DNA of 64,000 nt, from assembly GCA_900315805.1 (NCBI GenBank), contig ONAN01000001.1, forward strand, positions 167,934-231,933, given 5' to 3'. The DNA comes from an uncultured Selenomonadales bacterium. Lineage in GTDB: Bacteria > Bacillota > Negativicutes > Acidaminococcales > Acidaminococcaceae. Below the pieces are notes generated by a model. That model did no database searches and was not told the DNA's origin. It saw nothing but the letters and a program-made list of their open reading frames with translations. Of the stretch, positions 41,182 to 49,965 are shown piece after piece (positions within the stretch are counted from its first letter, which is position 1; the number at the start of each line of letters is the position of its first letter). Made by a program: the position numbers and the translations under genes.

Positions 41182-42918
41182 ATGAATTTGGAAGGAATCA
41201 CCCTTTTTACGCTGACCCGTATGCTGCAGCAGGAAATCACAGGCAGCCAGATTTACCGGATCACCATGCCATCCGCGCGGTCCCTGCTCCTAGGCCTGCG
41301 CCGCAGCCGGGACAACGTGCAGCTCCTCATTGATGCCAACGGGTCTGCCCCGGCGGTCTGGCTCACGGATCAAGTGCCTGACACACCCGTGGAACCGCCG
41401 GCTTTCTGCATGCTCCTGCGCAAGCACCTGGAAGAAGGCCGCGTGACGGAAGTTTCCCAGCTGGGCCTGGACCGGGTCATCGACCTGGAAATCAGCCTGC
41501 TGGGCCGGAACAGCCGCATTGAGACGAAGCACCTGATGCTCGAACTGACCGGCAAGAACGCCAACATCATCTTTACGCAGGACGGCGTCATCCGGGACAG
41601 CCTGAAACACATCAGCCCGTCCGTCAACTCCCTGCGTGCCATCCAGCCCGGCGCCGCCTACCTGCCGCCACCCCCGCAGGACGGCCTGCCCCTTCTGGGC
41701 ACGGCTCCCGAAGCCATTACGGCCGCCTTGCCGGACGCCGTCACGGACAGCCTCGTGCGGGACCTGATTGCCGCCACGACGGGCATCGGCAAAGGGACGG
41801 CCCAGGAACTCCTGGCGCGGGCCGGAATTCCCCTGGCCGCCACCTACCTGACGCCGGCGGACCGGACCCGGCTGACCGAAGCCATCGGTACGATGCAGCG
41901 GGAAATTCAGGACGGAAAAGTCTACACGGCCTTTCTTTCCCGGCAGAACCGGTGCCAGACCATCGTACCCTACACGCCGGCCCTGGTGCCGGACAACAGC
42001 CGGACCACGGCTTTCCCGGATTTGAACGAAGCCCTGAACTACGCGGCGAAACTGGAGCCCATCGTCCTGCCCGAGCGGGAACTGCTGCAGAAGACCGCCC
42101 GCAATGAAACCGCCAAACTGGCCAAAAAGGCCAAAGCTTTGGAAAAGGACCTGGCCGCCGCGCAGGACGCGGACAAGCAGCGCGTCATCGCCGACAGCCT
42201 CATGGCCGCCCTCTACGGGATCCAGAAAGGACAGACCTCGTGCCGTATCCCGAACATCTACGACGGGTCGGAACTGCAGGTCACCCTCTCGCCCGTCCTC
42301 ACGCCTGCGGAGAACGCGCAGAAATATTATAAGAAGTACACCAAACTGAAACGGGCGCAGCAGGCCCTGGCGGAGCAGCTGGCCGAAACGGAGGCCGCCC
42401 GCGATTACATGGACACCATCGTGGAAAGCCTGGAGCTGGCGACATCGCGCCGGGAAACGGCGGAAATCCGGGAGGAGATGGAAAAAGCCGGCGTCCTCAA
42501 GGCGTCCCGCAAGAGCATTCCCGTGCCGAAATCGCACCCGCTGGTCATCCGCTTTTCCGAAGATACGCAGATCTACATCGGCAAAAACAACCGCCAGAAC
42601 GACCAGCTTACCTTTAAAATAGGCAACGGCAGCGACCTGTGGTTCCATGTGCAGAAGATCCCCGGCAGCCACGTGCTGCTGAAGACATCCGGGACGGAGC
42701 CGGAGCCGGAAGCCGTGGAAGCGGCCGTGCTGCTGGCGGCCTACTTCAGCAAGGCCCGCAATGGCAGCAGCGTACCCGTCGACTGCGTGCCGCGGCGGTT
42801 CGTGAAGAAGCCGGCCGGTGCCAAACCGGGGTTCGTGATCTTCACCCACCAGAACACGTACTACACGACGCCGAAAGAGGAACTCGTCCGGCCCCTGCTG
42901 GAGAAAGCGGAAAAATAA
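41182..42918 (+). CDS. rqcH: NFACT protein RqcH (ribosome quality control; FbpA-like)
   Basis: 578 residues. NFACT-N (about 1-200) has NLEGITLFTLTRML and the tRNA-binding D97-R98 pair seen in characterised RqcH proteins. A middle helical and coiled-coil region (about 260-430) includes the KLAKKAKALEKDLAAAQDADKQR stretch. NFACT-R (about 440-560) has GSDLWFHVQKIPGSHVLLK. It binds stalled 50S-peptidyl-tRNA and recruits tRNA-Ala to add C-terminal Ala tails, marking nascent chains for proteolysis. The same family was described earlier as fibronectin-binding. It is monocistronic, with AAGAGGAAG before the ATG. Confidence 0.94.
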   Translation: MNLEGITLFTLTRMLQQEITGSQIYRITMPSARSLLLGLRRSRDNVQLLIDANGSAPAVWLTDQVPDTPVEPPAFCMLLRKHLEEGRVTEVSQLGLDRVIDLEISLLGRNSRIETKHLMLELTGKNANIIFTQDGVIRDSLKHISPSVNSLRAIQPGAAYLPPPPQDGLPLLGTAPEAITAALPDAVTDSLVRDLIAATTGIGKGTAQELLARAGIPLAATYLTPADRTRLTEAIGTMQREIQDGKVYTAFLSRQNRCQTIVPYTPALVPDNSRTTAFPDLNEALNYAAKLEPIVLPERELLQKTARNETAKLAKKAKALEKDLAAAQDADKQRVIADSLMAALYGIQKGQTSCRIPNIYDGSELQVTLSPVLTPAENAQKYYKKYTKLKRAQQALAEQLAETEAARDYMDTIVESLELATSRRETAEIREEMEKAGVLKASRKSIPVPKSHPLVIRFSEDTQIYIGKNNRQNDQLTFKIGNGSDLWFHVQKIPGSHVLLKTSGTEPEPEAVEAAVLLAAYFSKARNGSSVPVDCVPRRFVKKPAGAKPGFVIFTHQNTYYTTPKEELVRPLLEKAEK

Positions 42919-42923
42919 CGGAA

Positions 42924-42972
42924 GCCCTGTCCGCCGCTGTCCCGAAAGACAGCGGCAGGCAGGGCCTTTTGT
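42924..42972 (+). terminator. Terminator of rqcH
   Basis: GCCCTG and GCCGCTGTC pair with GACAGCGGC and CAGGGC across a 6-base loop, followed by CTTTTG. The reverse strand also gives a T-rich end after more bases, so it may work for the convergent gene too. Confidence 0.85.
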
Positions 42973-42986
42973 TTATGCGGCAGGAA

Positions 42987-43484
42987 TCAGTCCACCGTAT
43001 GGATGCGGCTGGCGTCGAAGCGGTCGCGCTGTTTGGCTTCGGCCATCGGGTACCCGACAGGCAGGATGGCGAAGACTTCCCGGTCTTCCGGCAGTTTCAG
43101 CACGGCTTTGGCCTTTTCCATGCGGTCGGGCACGGGGGCCACGGAAATCCAGACGGAGCCCATATCGAGCTGGGCGGCTTCGAGCAGCATGTTTTCCACG
43201 CAGCAGCTCATATCCATATGTACGAATTCCGGCGCTTCCAGGTTCGTCGTGCGGTACACGGCGACGATGGCCGTCGGAGCCTTGGCGACAGGGCCGGCGT
43301 ACGGACTGCACTTGGCAAGGTCGGCCAGGACCTGTTTGTTCGTTACCACATAAAATTCCCAGGGCCGCTGGTTGACGGCCGAAGGAGCCTGCATACCGGC
43401 ACGCAGGATCTTTTCGATCGTGGCATCATCCACGTCGATGTCCAAAAACGTACGCATGCTCACACGTTTGAAGATTGCCTCCAT
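42987..43484 (-). CDS. Nitroreductase-family flavoprotein
   Basis: 165 residues, the compact form. FMN-binding blocks: RVSMRTFLDIDVDDATIEKILRAGMQAPSAVNQRPWEFYVV at the N-terminus, ENMLLEAAQLDMGSVWI in the middle and the VGYPMAE loop near the end. Such proteins reduce nitro groups, quinones or flavin using NAD(P)H; the physiological substrate is unknown. The ATG at 43484 is followed by the lipoprotein gene 30 bases upstream on the same strand, so the two may be one transcript. Confidence 0.92.
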   Translation of the reverse strand: MEAIFKRVSMRTFLDIDVDDATIEKILRAGMQAPSAVNQRPWEFYVVTNKQVLADLAKCSPYAGPVAKAPTAIVAVYRTTNLEAPEFVHMDMSCCVENMLLEAAQLDMGSVWISVAPVPDRMEKAKAVLKLPEDREVFAILPVGYPMAEAKQRDRFDASRIHTVD

Positions 43485-43514
43485 TCAAATCCTTCCTTTC
43501 AAAACAGTAGGCAT

Positions 43515-44252
43515 TTATCGGGACAAGAAGGCCTTGAGGGACTTCTTGAAACCGGCAATTCCAAAAAAGGCGGACCGGTCGGGCACATAGTCCGCCGTCA
43601 CGTTGCGGACCAGGGCGGGATCCGGTACCTTGCCGACGGCGGCAGCCACGGAATGGTCCGGCCTGTCCCCCATCACGAAACGTCCTTCGTAATAGACGGA
43701 CGGCTCCTTGCCGTAGCAGGCTTCGACACAGTAATGATACGTGCCGGCCGGCAGGGCTTCGCTGCCGTTGAAGTTGTCACCGTACCAGGTGTACTGGAGC
43801 CGTGTATCGGCCGGTACGGGCACGATGGCGGCATTGATGTCCTTCCACTGCTGCCGGTCCAGGACCCCGGCGTTGATGAACCAGCGGTTGAGGCCCGTCG
43901 AGTAACCGTCCCAGGCCTGCCGGGCCGCTTCTTCCGTCACGGCCAGCGTCCGGACATATTCCCGGCGGTCATTTTCAATCCACAGGGCGAACTGGTTGGG
44001 GTCGCGGCGGTCGCGGGCCTGTTTCAGGGCCGTGTCCTGCCGCTTGTCTATGCCCACGGGCTGCCAGTCCAGGCGGAACACGGTGTAGCCGAGCGTTTCC
44101 GCACCGGGGCGCATGACGCCGCCCGGCGTGCGTTGGATGCCGCAGCCGGCAGCTGCCAGGATCAGGAATACGGAAGCCAGGACGAGACAGAAAAGCGGCA
44201 GGTGCCGATGCCGGCGGCCCCGGCTTTTCCTTCCTGCTTCCGTCCGTTTCAT
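43515..44252 (-). CDS. Lipoprotein of unknown function
   Basis: 245 residues. A basic N-region (about 1-18) and hydrophobic core lead to the lipobox LAAAGC with the lipidated Cys at about 37. The mature part is beta-rich with several Trp-containing repeats and no motif I can name. The ATG at 44252 follows GGAAGGAGAAGG; the open frame extends 32 codons upstream without a ribosome site. It ends 30 bases before the nitroreductase. Confidence 0.82.
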   Translation of the reverse strand: MKRTEAGRKSRGRRHRHLPLFCLVLASVFLILAAAGCGIQRTPGGVMRPGAETLGYTVFRLDWQPVGIDKRQDTALKQARDRRDPNQFALWIENDRREYVRTLAVTEEAARQAWDGYSTGLNRWFINAGVLDRQQWKDINAAIVPVPADTRLQYTWYGDNFNGSEALPAGTYHYCVEACYGKEPSVYYEGRFVMGDRPDHSVAAAVGKVPDPALVRNVTADYVPDRSAFFGIAGFKKSLKAFLSR

Positions 44253-44409
44253 GGTTCCTTCTCCTTCCCCCCTGCCGGGCTGTGCTTCCTTTTTATCATA
44301 ACACATTTCCGGCCCGTTGGTACACCGCGCGGATAAGGAACTTCCCAAGGTGTTGTAAATACCCGCTTATTGCGAATTCATATCATTATGAACATTTTAT
44401 GACAAAGGA

Positions 44410-44439
44410 TTTACAGCAATTGATAGTTTGTGCTAAAAT
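44410..44439 (+). promoter_or_regulatory. Promoter of the tetrapyrrole operon
   Basis: TTTACA (44410-44415), an 18-base spacer and TAAAAT (44434-44439) with TGC upstream, an extended -10. The leader to the GTG start is about 55 bases, and I see no riboswitch in it. Confidence 0.65.
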
Positions 44440-44499
44440 AATACAAGATAAATTAAGGTTCATTCTGTAAAGTTTGAGACAGTAAGGAGTTGTCGGACT

Positions 44500-45156
44500 G
44501 TGGCTTATTCCCAATTCCGCTATGCCGTGAGCCTGTCCCTGGAAGGGCGGCCCTGCACCATCGTCGGCGGCGGCCGGGTGGCTCTCCGGAAAGCGGTGTC
44601 CCTGTTGGACGCTGGCGCCGCGGTGACGGTCATCGCCCCGCGTCTGGATGAAAGGCTGCGGTCCCTCGGCGGGTCATCGCCGCAGCTCCGCCTTCTTGAA
44701 CGACCCTATCGCGCCGGGGACTTGAAGGGCGCTTTTTTAGTGATTGCCGCCACGGATTGCCGCGACGTCAATCATGCCGTCGTGGAGGAAGCCCTCCGCC
44801 GGTCCTGCCTGGTCAACGCCACGGATGACCCGTCTGCCGGGAACTTTTCCGTGCCAGGGACCTACGCGGCCGGTGCGGTCCGGTTTTCCGTTTCCACAGG
44901 CGGCAATCCCCGGTTCACCCACCTGATCCTGGGGGATCTGGCCAGACAGTACGGCCCTGATTTCGGGGCTTTTTCCACCTATCTGGACTCGATGCGGGAC
45001 CGCGTGAAGGAACTCCTTCCCGATTCCGATTCCCGCCGCCGGTTCTGGCGCGGCGTATTAACGGACGACGTGGTGGAGGAAATCCGCCAGGGTCGTCTGG
45101 AGCAAGTAAAGGAGCGCATTGCAAATGAAATTGATCGTTGTCGGGCTCAATCATAA
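44500..45156 (+). CDS. Precorrin-2 dehydrogenase (siroheme synthase N-domain)
   Basis: 218 residues. A Rossmann domain carries the NAD-binding TIVGGGRVALRKAVSLLDAGAAVTVIAP (about 20-47), FLVIAATDCRDVNHAV and LVNATDDPSAGNF with the catalytic Asp region, then the linker TGGNPRFTHL. It oxidises precorrin-2 to sirohydrochlorin and may insert iron, as in Met8. No CbiK or SirB chelatase is seen nearby. The start is GTG after AAGGAG. It overlaps hemA by 32 bases and heads the operon. Confidence 0.92.
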   Translation: MAYSQFRYAVSLSLEGRPCTIVGGGRVALRKAVSLLDAGAAVTVIAPRLDERLRSLGGSSPQLRLLERPYRAGDLKGAFLVIAATDCRDVNHAVVEEALRRSCLVNATDDPSAGNFSVPGTYAAGAVRFSVSTGGNPRFTHLILGDLARQYGPDFGAFSTYLDSMRDRVKELLPDSDSRRRFWRGVLTDDVVEEIRQGRLEQVKERIANEIDRCRAQS

Positions 45157-46435
45157 AACGGCGCCCGTGGAAATCCGGGAACGTTTTAATTTTTCCCGGA
45201 ACCGCATCAAACATATCCTGCGGATTTTGAAGGATTCCGATGAATTCGTCGAATCCGTCCTCATTTCCACGTGCAACCGTACGGAGCTGTACCTGGTCTC
45301 CCTCGATGGCGAAGAGAGCGTGGAAGAGCTTTTCCGCAGTATCGAACGGTATGCCGGCAGCGGTTTCCGCCGCGATTATTTCTATACCTTCACGGGACGC
45401 GACTGCGTGGCCCATCTGCTGAAGGTCGCCAGCAGCCTCGATTCCATGATCGTCGGCGAAGGCCAGATCCTGAGCCAGGTCAAGGATGCCTATCACCTGG
45501 CACGCAAGGCCGGCAATACGTCGACGGTCTTCAACACCATCTTCAACCAGGCCATCGCGACGGGCAAAAAGGTCCGCACCAAGACCCATATCGCCTACCG
45601 CAGTGTTTCCGTGTCTTCCGCGGCCGTCGACCTGGCCATGCAGATCATCAATGATCTGAGCACGGCGGATATCCTCGTCATCGGCGCCGGCAAGATGAGC
45701 GAACTGACGGCCCGCCACCTGATGGACAAGGGCGCCCCTTCCATCTTCGTGTCGAACCGCAATTACGACCATGCCAAAGTGCTGGCCGATAAGTTCAACG
45801 GATCCGTCATCCGTTTCGACCGTTTCCTGGAACACGCGGCCAACGCGGACATCGTGATCACTTCCACCGGTGCGCCCCACTACATCATCGAGCATAATGA
45901 CCTGTCCCTCGCGCTGCGGAACCGGCGGAAACCCACGCCGCTGGTCCTCATCGATATCGCCGTGCCGCGCGACGTCGACCCGGAAGTGACGGAATTGGGC
46001 AACGTCGTCCTGTACAACATCGACGATTTGAAGAATGTCGTGGAAGAGAATAAGGAGATGCGGGCCCAGGACGCGCAGGCGGCACTGGCCATCATCGAGG
46101 AAGACGTGGACGCCATCCGCGAACGCCTCCGCTACCTGTCCATGCGGCCGGTCATGCTGAAACTCCATGACAAGTTCGATTTCATCCGCAACCACCTCGT
46201 GCAGAAGGCCTTCCGCAAGATGCCGGACCTGACCAAGGACGAGCAGCGGAAGATCGAGCTCTTGAGCGAAAAGATGCTCTACAAGTTCCTGCGCAACCCC
46301 ATGATCAACATGGTCAATGCCGCCGGGACGGACGAAGAAGATAAATACAAGGAAAGCATCAACCAGCTGTTCCTGTTGAATTTAAAGGAAGAGGATGAAT
46401 ACCGGGATGAAACAGTCTATCATTATTGGGACTAG
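45125..46435 (+). CDS. hemA: Glutamyl-tRNA reductase
   Basis: 436 residues. The N-terminal catalytic domain has VGLNHKTAPVEIRE and STCNRTELY with the nucleophile Cys (about 50). The NADPH-binding block ILVIGAGKMSELTARHL (about 182-198) and a C-terminal dimerisation domain follow. It makes glutamate-1-semialdehyde from Glu-tRNA, the committed step. The ATG at 45125 lies 10 bases after AAAGGAG; an earlier TTG is too close. It overlaps its upstream and downstream neighbours. Firmicute hemA is often followed by a membrane hemX gene, which is absent here. Confidence 0.97.
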   Translation: MKLIVVGLNHKTAPVEIRERFNFSRNRIKHILRILKDSDEFVESVLISTCNRTELYLVSLDGEESVEELFRSIERYAGSGFRRDYFYTFTGRDCVAHLLKVASSLDSMIVGEGQILSQVKDAYHLARKAGNTSTVFNTIFNQAIATGKKVRTKTHIAYRSVSVSSAAVDLAMQIINDLSTADILVIGAGKMSELTARHLMDKGAPSIFVSNRNYDHAKVLADKFNGSVIRFDRFLEHAANADIVITSTGAPHYIIEHNDLSLALRNRRKPTPLVLIDIAVPRDVDPEVTELGNVVLYNIDDLKNVVEENKEMRAQDAQAALAIIEEDVDAIRERLRYLSMRPVMLKLHDKFDFIRNHLVQKAFRKMPDLTKDEQRKIELLSEKMLYKFLRNPMINMVNAAGTDEEDKYKESINQLFLLNLKEEDEYRDETVYHYWD

Positions 46436-47327
46436 AAAAAGCCTGCTGGCCCTGTGGCAGAGCAATTACATCAAAAGCTGCCTGGAACAACGCTATCCGG
46501 AGCTGAAGGTGGAATTGCAGAAGATCGTCACGACGGGCGACAAGATTCTCGATGTCCCCTTGGCACAGATCGGCGGCAAAGGCCTGTTCACAAAGGAAAT
46601 TGAGACAGACCTGCTGGAACGGAAGATCGACCTCGCCGTCCACAGCCTCAAGGATATGCCGACGAAACTGCCCGAAGGCCTGTGCCTGACGGCCGTCACG
46701 GAACGCGCCGCCGTCGGCGATGCCTTTGTCAGCAACAAATACGAACACTGGGCGGACCTGCCCAAAGGTGCCGTCGTCGGCACGTCGAGTCTGCGCCGCC
46801 GGGCCCAGCTCCTTGCCAAACGGCCGGACCTGGATATCCGCGACTTGCGCGGCAACGTCGATACGCGGCTGCGCAAACTGGACGAAGGAAAATACGACGC
46901 CGTCATCCTGGCCGCTGCCGGCCTGACGCGCCTCGGCCATGCAGACCGCATCCGGGAGACCCTCCCCTATGACCTCTGCATTCCCGCCGTCGGCCAGGGA
47001 GCCCTCGCCATCGAATGCCGCGAAGACAACGAGGAAGTGCGGAAACTGCTCGATTTCCTGAACCACAGGGAAACGAAAGTCTGCACCGACGCGGAGCGTG
47101 CCTTTTTAGGGCTGGTGGAAGGCGGCTGCCAGGTGCCCATCGGCGTCCATGCGGACCTCGACGGGGACAGCCTGCATATCCAGGCCATCATCGCCTCCCT
47201 GGACGGCACACGGCTTATCCGCGACACCCTGGACTGCCCTGCGGCAGAAGCCGTGGAAGGCGGCCGCAAGCTGGGCACCCGCATGCTCGACCACGGCGGG
47301 CGGGAAATCCTGGCGGAAATCCTCTGA
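46395..47327 (+). CDS. hemC: Porphobilinogen deaminase
   Basis: 310 residues. Motifs: GTRKSLLALWQ (about 12-22), HSLKDMPTKLP with the catalytic Asp (about 85), SSLRRRAQL and RGNVDTRLRKLD, and the dipyrromethane-binding Cys in EGGCQVPIGVHA (about 240). It joins four porphobilinogens to hydroxymethylbilane. The first ATG (46395) is used because it is well spaced from AAAGGAAGAGG; a second at 46407 is possible. It overlaps hemA by 41 bases. Confidence 0.97.
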   Translation: MNTGMKQSIIIGTRKSLLALWQSNYIKSCLEQRYPELKVELQKIVTTGDKILDVPLAQIGGKGLFTKEIETDLLERKIDLAVHSLKDMPTKLPEGLCLTAVTERAAVGDAFVSNKYEHWADLPKGAVVGTSSLRRRAQLLAKRPDLDIRDLRGNVDTRLRKLDEGKYDAVILAAAGLTRLGHADRIRETLPYDLCIPAVGQGALAIECREDNEEVRKLLDFLNHRETKVCTDAERAFLGLVEGGCQVPIGVHADLDGDSLHIQAIIASLDGTRLIRDTLDCPAAEAVEGGRKLGTRMLDHGGREILAEIL

Positions 47328-47410
47328 TTGCGGCCGGACCGGGTCCGGCTTTTCTGAATCGCTATCCATCCATGTCAATATACAGATCATGAAGCAAAGG
47401 AGCTTATTTC

Positions 47411-48934
47411 ATGGCGAACAAAGGTAAGGTTTATTTGATTGGTGCAGGTCCCGGGGATCCGGGCCTGTTGACCCTGAAAGGCCGGGACTGCCTGGCTCAG
47501 GCCGACGTCGTCGTCTATGACCGTCTGGCGGATCCGCGCATCCTGGGCTGGGCCCGCGAAGATGCGGAAAAGATCTACGTCGGCAAGGCGTCGAGCCACC
47601 ACACGATGAAACAGGAAGATATCTGCCAGCTGCTGGCCAAACTGGCGGCAGAAGGAAAAACCGTCGCACGCCTCAAGGGCGGCGATTCTTTTGTGTTCGG
47701 CCGCGGCGGCGAAGAAGCGCTGCTGCTGCGGGAAAAAGGCCTGCCCTTTGAATTCGTGCCGGGCATTACGAGCGCCATCGCCGTGCCGGAATACGCCGGC
47801 ATCCCTGTCACGCACCGCAAGGTGGCCGCTTCCTTTGCGGTCATCACGGGACACGAGGATCCTACGCGCACCCATTCCGGCATCAACTGGAAGGGCCTCG
47901 CCACCGGCGTCGACACGCTGATCTTCCTCATGGGCGTCGAGAACCTGAAGAACATCACGGCCCGTCTGGTGGAAAACGGCCGTCCGGCCGACACGCCGGC
48001 CGCCCTCATCCGCTGGGGCACCCATCCGGAACAGCGCACCCTCGTCACTACCCTGGGCAATGCCTACGACGATGTCCAGAAGGCGCAGCTCAAACCGCCG
48101 GCCATCTTCATCGTCGGCAACGTGGTGAAGCTGCGGGACCAGCTCAGCTGGTTCGAGACGAAGCCCCTCTTCGGGAAGACCTTCGTCGTCACCCGCGCCC
48201 GCGCGCAGGCGAGCAGCCTGACGAAGCGTCTCGAGGAAGAAGGTGCCAAAGTCATGGAAGTACCGGCCATCCGCATTACGGAGCCGGAAGACTACGCTCC
48301 CCTGGATAAGGCCATTGACAATCTGGCACAGTACAAATGGGTTCTCTTTACCAGCGCCAACGGCGTGGACCTGTTCTTCGAACGCCTGGCATCCCACGGT
48401 AAAGATGCCCGTGCCTTCGCATCCTGCAAAATCGGCGCCATCGGTTCCGCTACGGCGGATACCCTCGACGCCTACGGCATCAAAGCGGACCTCGTCCCTG
48501 CCACTTACAAGGCAGAAGATCTGACGGAAGCGCTGCTGCCCCGGCTGCACAAAGGCGATAAAGTACTCCTGGCCCGTGCCGCCAAGGCCCGCAACGTGTT
48601 GCCCGACGCCCTTAAGGCTGCCGGTGCCGACGTGGATGTCGTCGCCGTCTACCGGACCGTGGCGGACTGCGAAAACAAGGACGAACTCGTGGCGGCCCTG
48701 CGGGATGGAACCGTGGACTGCGTCACCTTCACCAGTTCCTCCACCGTGACGAACCTCTTGGACGCCCTGGGCGCCGACAAAGGCCTCCTCGACGGCGTGA
48801 CCCTCGCCGCCATCGGACCCATTACGGCCAGAACCTGTGAAAAACAGGGCCTCTCCCCTGCCGTCATTGCGGAAACATACACCATTGACGGGCTCGTCGA
48901 AGCCCTGAAGAAACATTATACTGAAACCCATTGA
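47411..48934 (+). CDS. Uroporphyrinogen-III C-methyltransferase fused to uroporphyrinogen-III synthase
   Basis: 507 residues. The N-terminal half (about 1-245) is a SUMT: LIGAGPGDPGLLTLKG, VVVYDRLADPRIL, RLKGGDSFVFGRGGEE and VPGITSAIAVPEYAGIPVTHR. The C-terminal half (about 255-507) is HemD: FVVTRARAQASSL, FTSANGVDLFF and VTFTSSSTVTNLL. It closes the bilane to uroporphyrinogen III and methylates it to precorrin-2. The fusion is common in Firmicutes. It feeds both the heme and the siroheme/cobalamin branches. The gap after hemC is 83 bases, the largest in the operon. Confidence 0.96.
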   Translation: MANKGKVYLIGAGPGDPGLLTLKGRDCLAQADVVVYDRLADPRILGWAREDAEKIYVGKASSHHTMKQEDICQLLAKLAAEGKTVARLKGGDSFVFGRGGEEALLLREKGLPFEFVPGITSAIAVPEYAGIPVTHRKVAASFAVITGHEDPTRTHSGINWKGLATGVDTLIFLMGVENLKNITARLVENGRPADTPAALIRWGTHPEQRTLVTTLGNAYDDVQKAQLKPPAIFIVGNVVKLRDQLSWFETKPLFGKTFVVTRARAQASSLTKRLEEEGAKVMEVPAIRITEPEDYAPLDKAIDNLAQYKWVLFTSANGVDLFFERLASHGKDARAFASCKIGAIGSATADTLDAYGIKADLVPATYKAEDLTEALLPRLHKGDKVLLARAAKARNVLPDALKAAGADVDVVAVYRTVADCENKDELVAALRDGTVDCVTFTSSSTVTNLLDALGADKGLLDGVTLAAIGPITARTCEKQGLSPAVIAETYTIDGLVEALKKHYTETH

Positions 48935-48966
48935 TATTTTTTCTGACTAAGGAGATGCATTACATC

Positions 48967-49953
48967 ATGACCGGTTTTCCTATTTATCGTCCCCGCCGCC
49001 TGCGCGCGACGGAGAATCTGCGCAGCATGATCCGCGAAACTTCGCTGAGCGTCAAGGACCTGATTTTCCCGCTCTTCGTCGTTCCCGGTAAAAACGTCAA
49101 GACGGAAATCGAAACCCTGAAAGGCAATTACCAGTGGTCCGTGGACCGCGTCATGGAAGCCGTCGACGAAGCCGTCGCCCTCGGCATTCCCGCCGTCCTG
49201 CTCTTCGGCATCCCTTCCTACAAGGACGCCATCGGCAGCTCCGCCTGGGATGACAACGAACCGGTCCAGATGGCCAGCAAAGCCATCAAGGCAAAATATC
49301 CCGAACTGGTCGTCATCACGGACGCCTGCTTCTGCGAATACACGACGCACGGCCATTGCGGCGTCCTGGACGCCAAGGGCGACGTCGACAACGACCCGAC
49401 CCTGGAAAACCTGAAGAAGCTGGCCGTCAGCCAGGCCCGCTGCGGTGCCGACATCATCGCCCCGTCCAACATGATGGACGGCTATGTCGCCGCCATGCGC
49501 CAGGCCCTGGATGAAGCCGGTTACACGAACGTGGCCATCATGGCCTACAGCGCGAAGTTCGCTTCCGCCTACTACGGCCCCTTCCGTGCCGCCGCTGATT
49601 CGGCCCCGGACCACGGCGACCGCAAAGGCTACCAGATGGATCCCTGCAACAGTGACGAAGCCCTGCGCGAAGTGGCCCTCGACATCGAGGAAGGCGCCGA
49701 CATCGTCATGGTCAAACCGGCCATGGCCTACCAGGATGTCACCCGCCGCGTCCACGATACCTTCAACCGCCCCCTGTGCGTCTACAACGTAAGCGGTGAA
49801 TATGCCATGATCAAGGCCGCCGCCGAAAAGGGCTGGATTGATGAGAAACGCATCGTCATGGAAACCATGCTGAGCTTCAAGCGCGCCGGTGCCAAGATGA
49901 TCATCACCTATTTTGCCCTCGAAGTGGCAAAATGGCTGAAGGAAGACAAGTAA
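48967..49953 (+). CDS. hemB: Delta-aminolevulinic acid dehydratase (porphobilinogen synthase), zinc type
   Basis: 328 residues. The zinc-binding triad is in DACFCEYTTHGHCG (three Cys), which marks the zinc-dependent class rather than the Mg-only class. The two catalytic lysines are in MAYSAKFASAYYGPFR and VKPAMAYQD. It joins two 5-aminolevulinates to porphobilinogen. The ATG at 48967 lies 12 bases after AAGGAG. The open frame starts at 48931, but those residues do not fit the family N-terminus. The gap to hemL is 12 bases. Confidence 0.97.
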   Translation: MTGFPIYRPRRLRATENLRSMIRETSLSVKDLIFPLFVVPGKNVKTEIETLKGNYQWSVDRVMEAVDEAVALGIPAVLLFGIPSYKDAIGSSAWDDNEPVQMASKAIKAKYPELVVITDACFCEYTTHGHCGVLDAKGDVDNDPTLENLKKLAVSQARCGADIIAPSNMMDGYVAAMRQALDEAGYTNVAIMAYSAKFASAYYGPFRAAADSAPDHGDRKGYQMDPCNSDEALREVALDIEEGADIVMVKPAMAYQDVTRRVHDTFNRPLCVYNVSGEYAMIKAAAEKGWIDEKRIVMETMLSFKRAGAKMIITYFALEVAKWLKEDK

Positions 49954-49965
49954 TCGGAGGCAGAC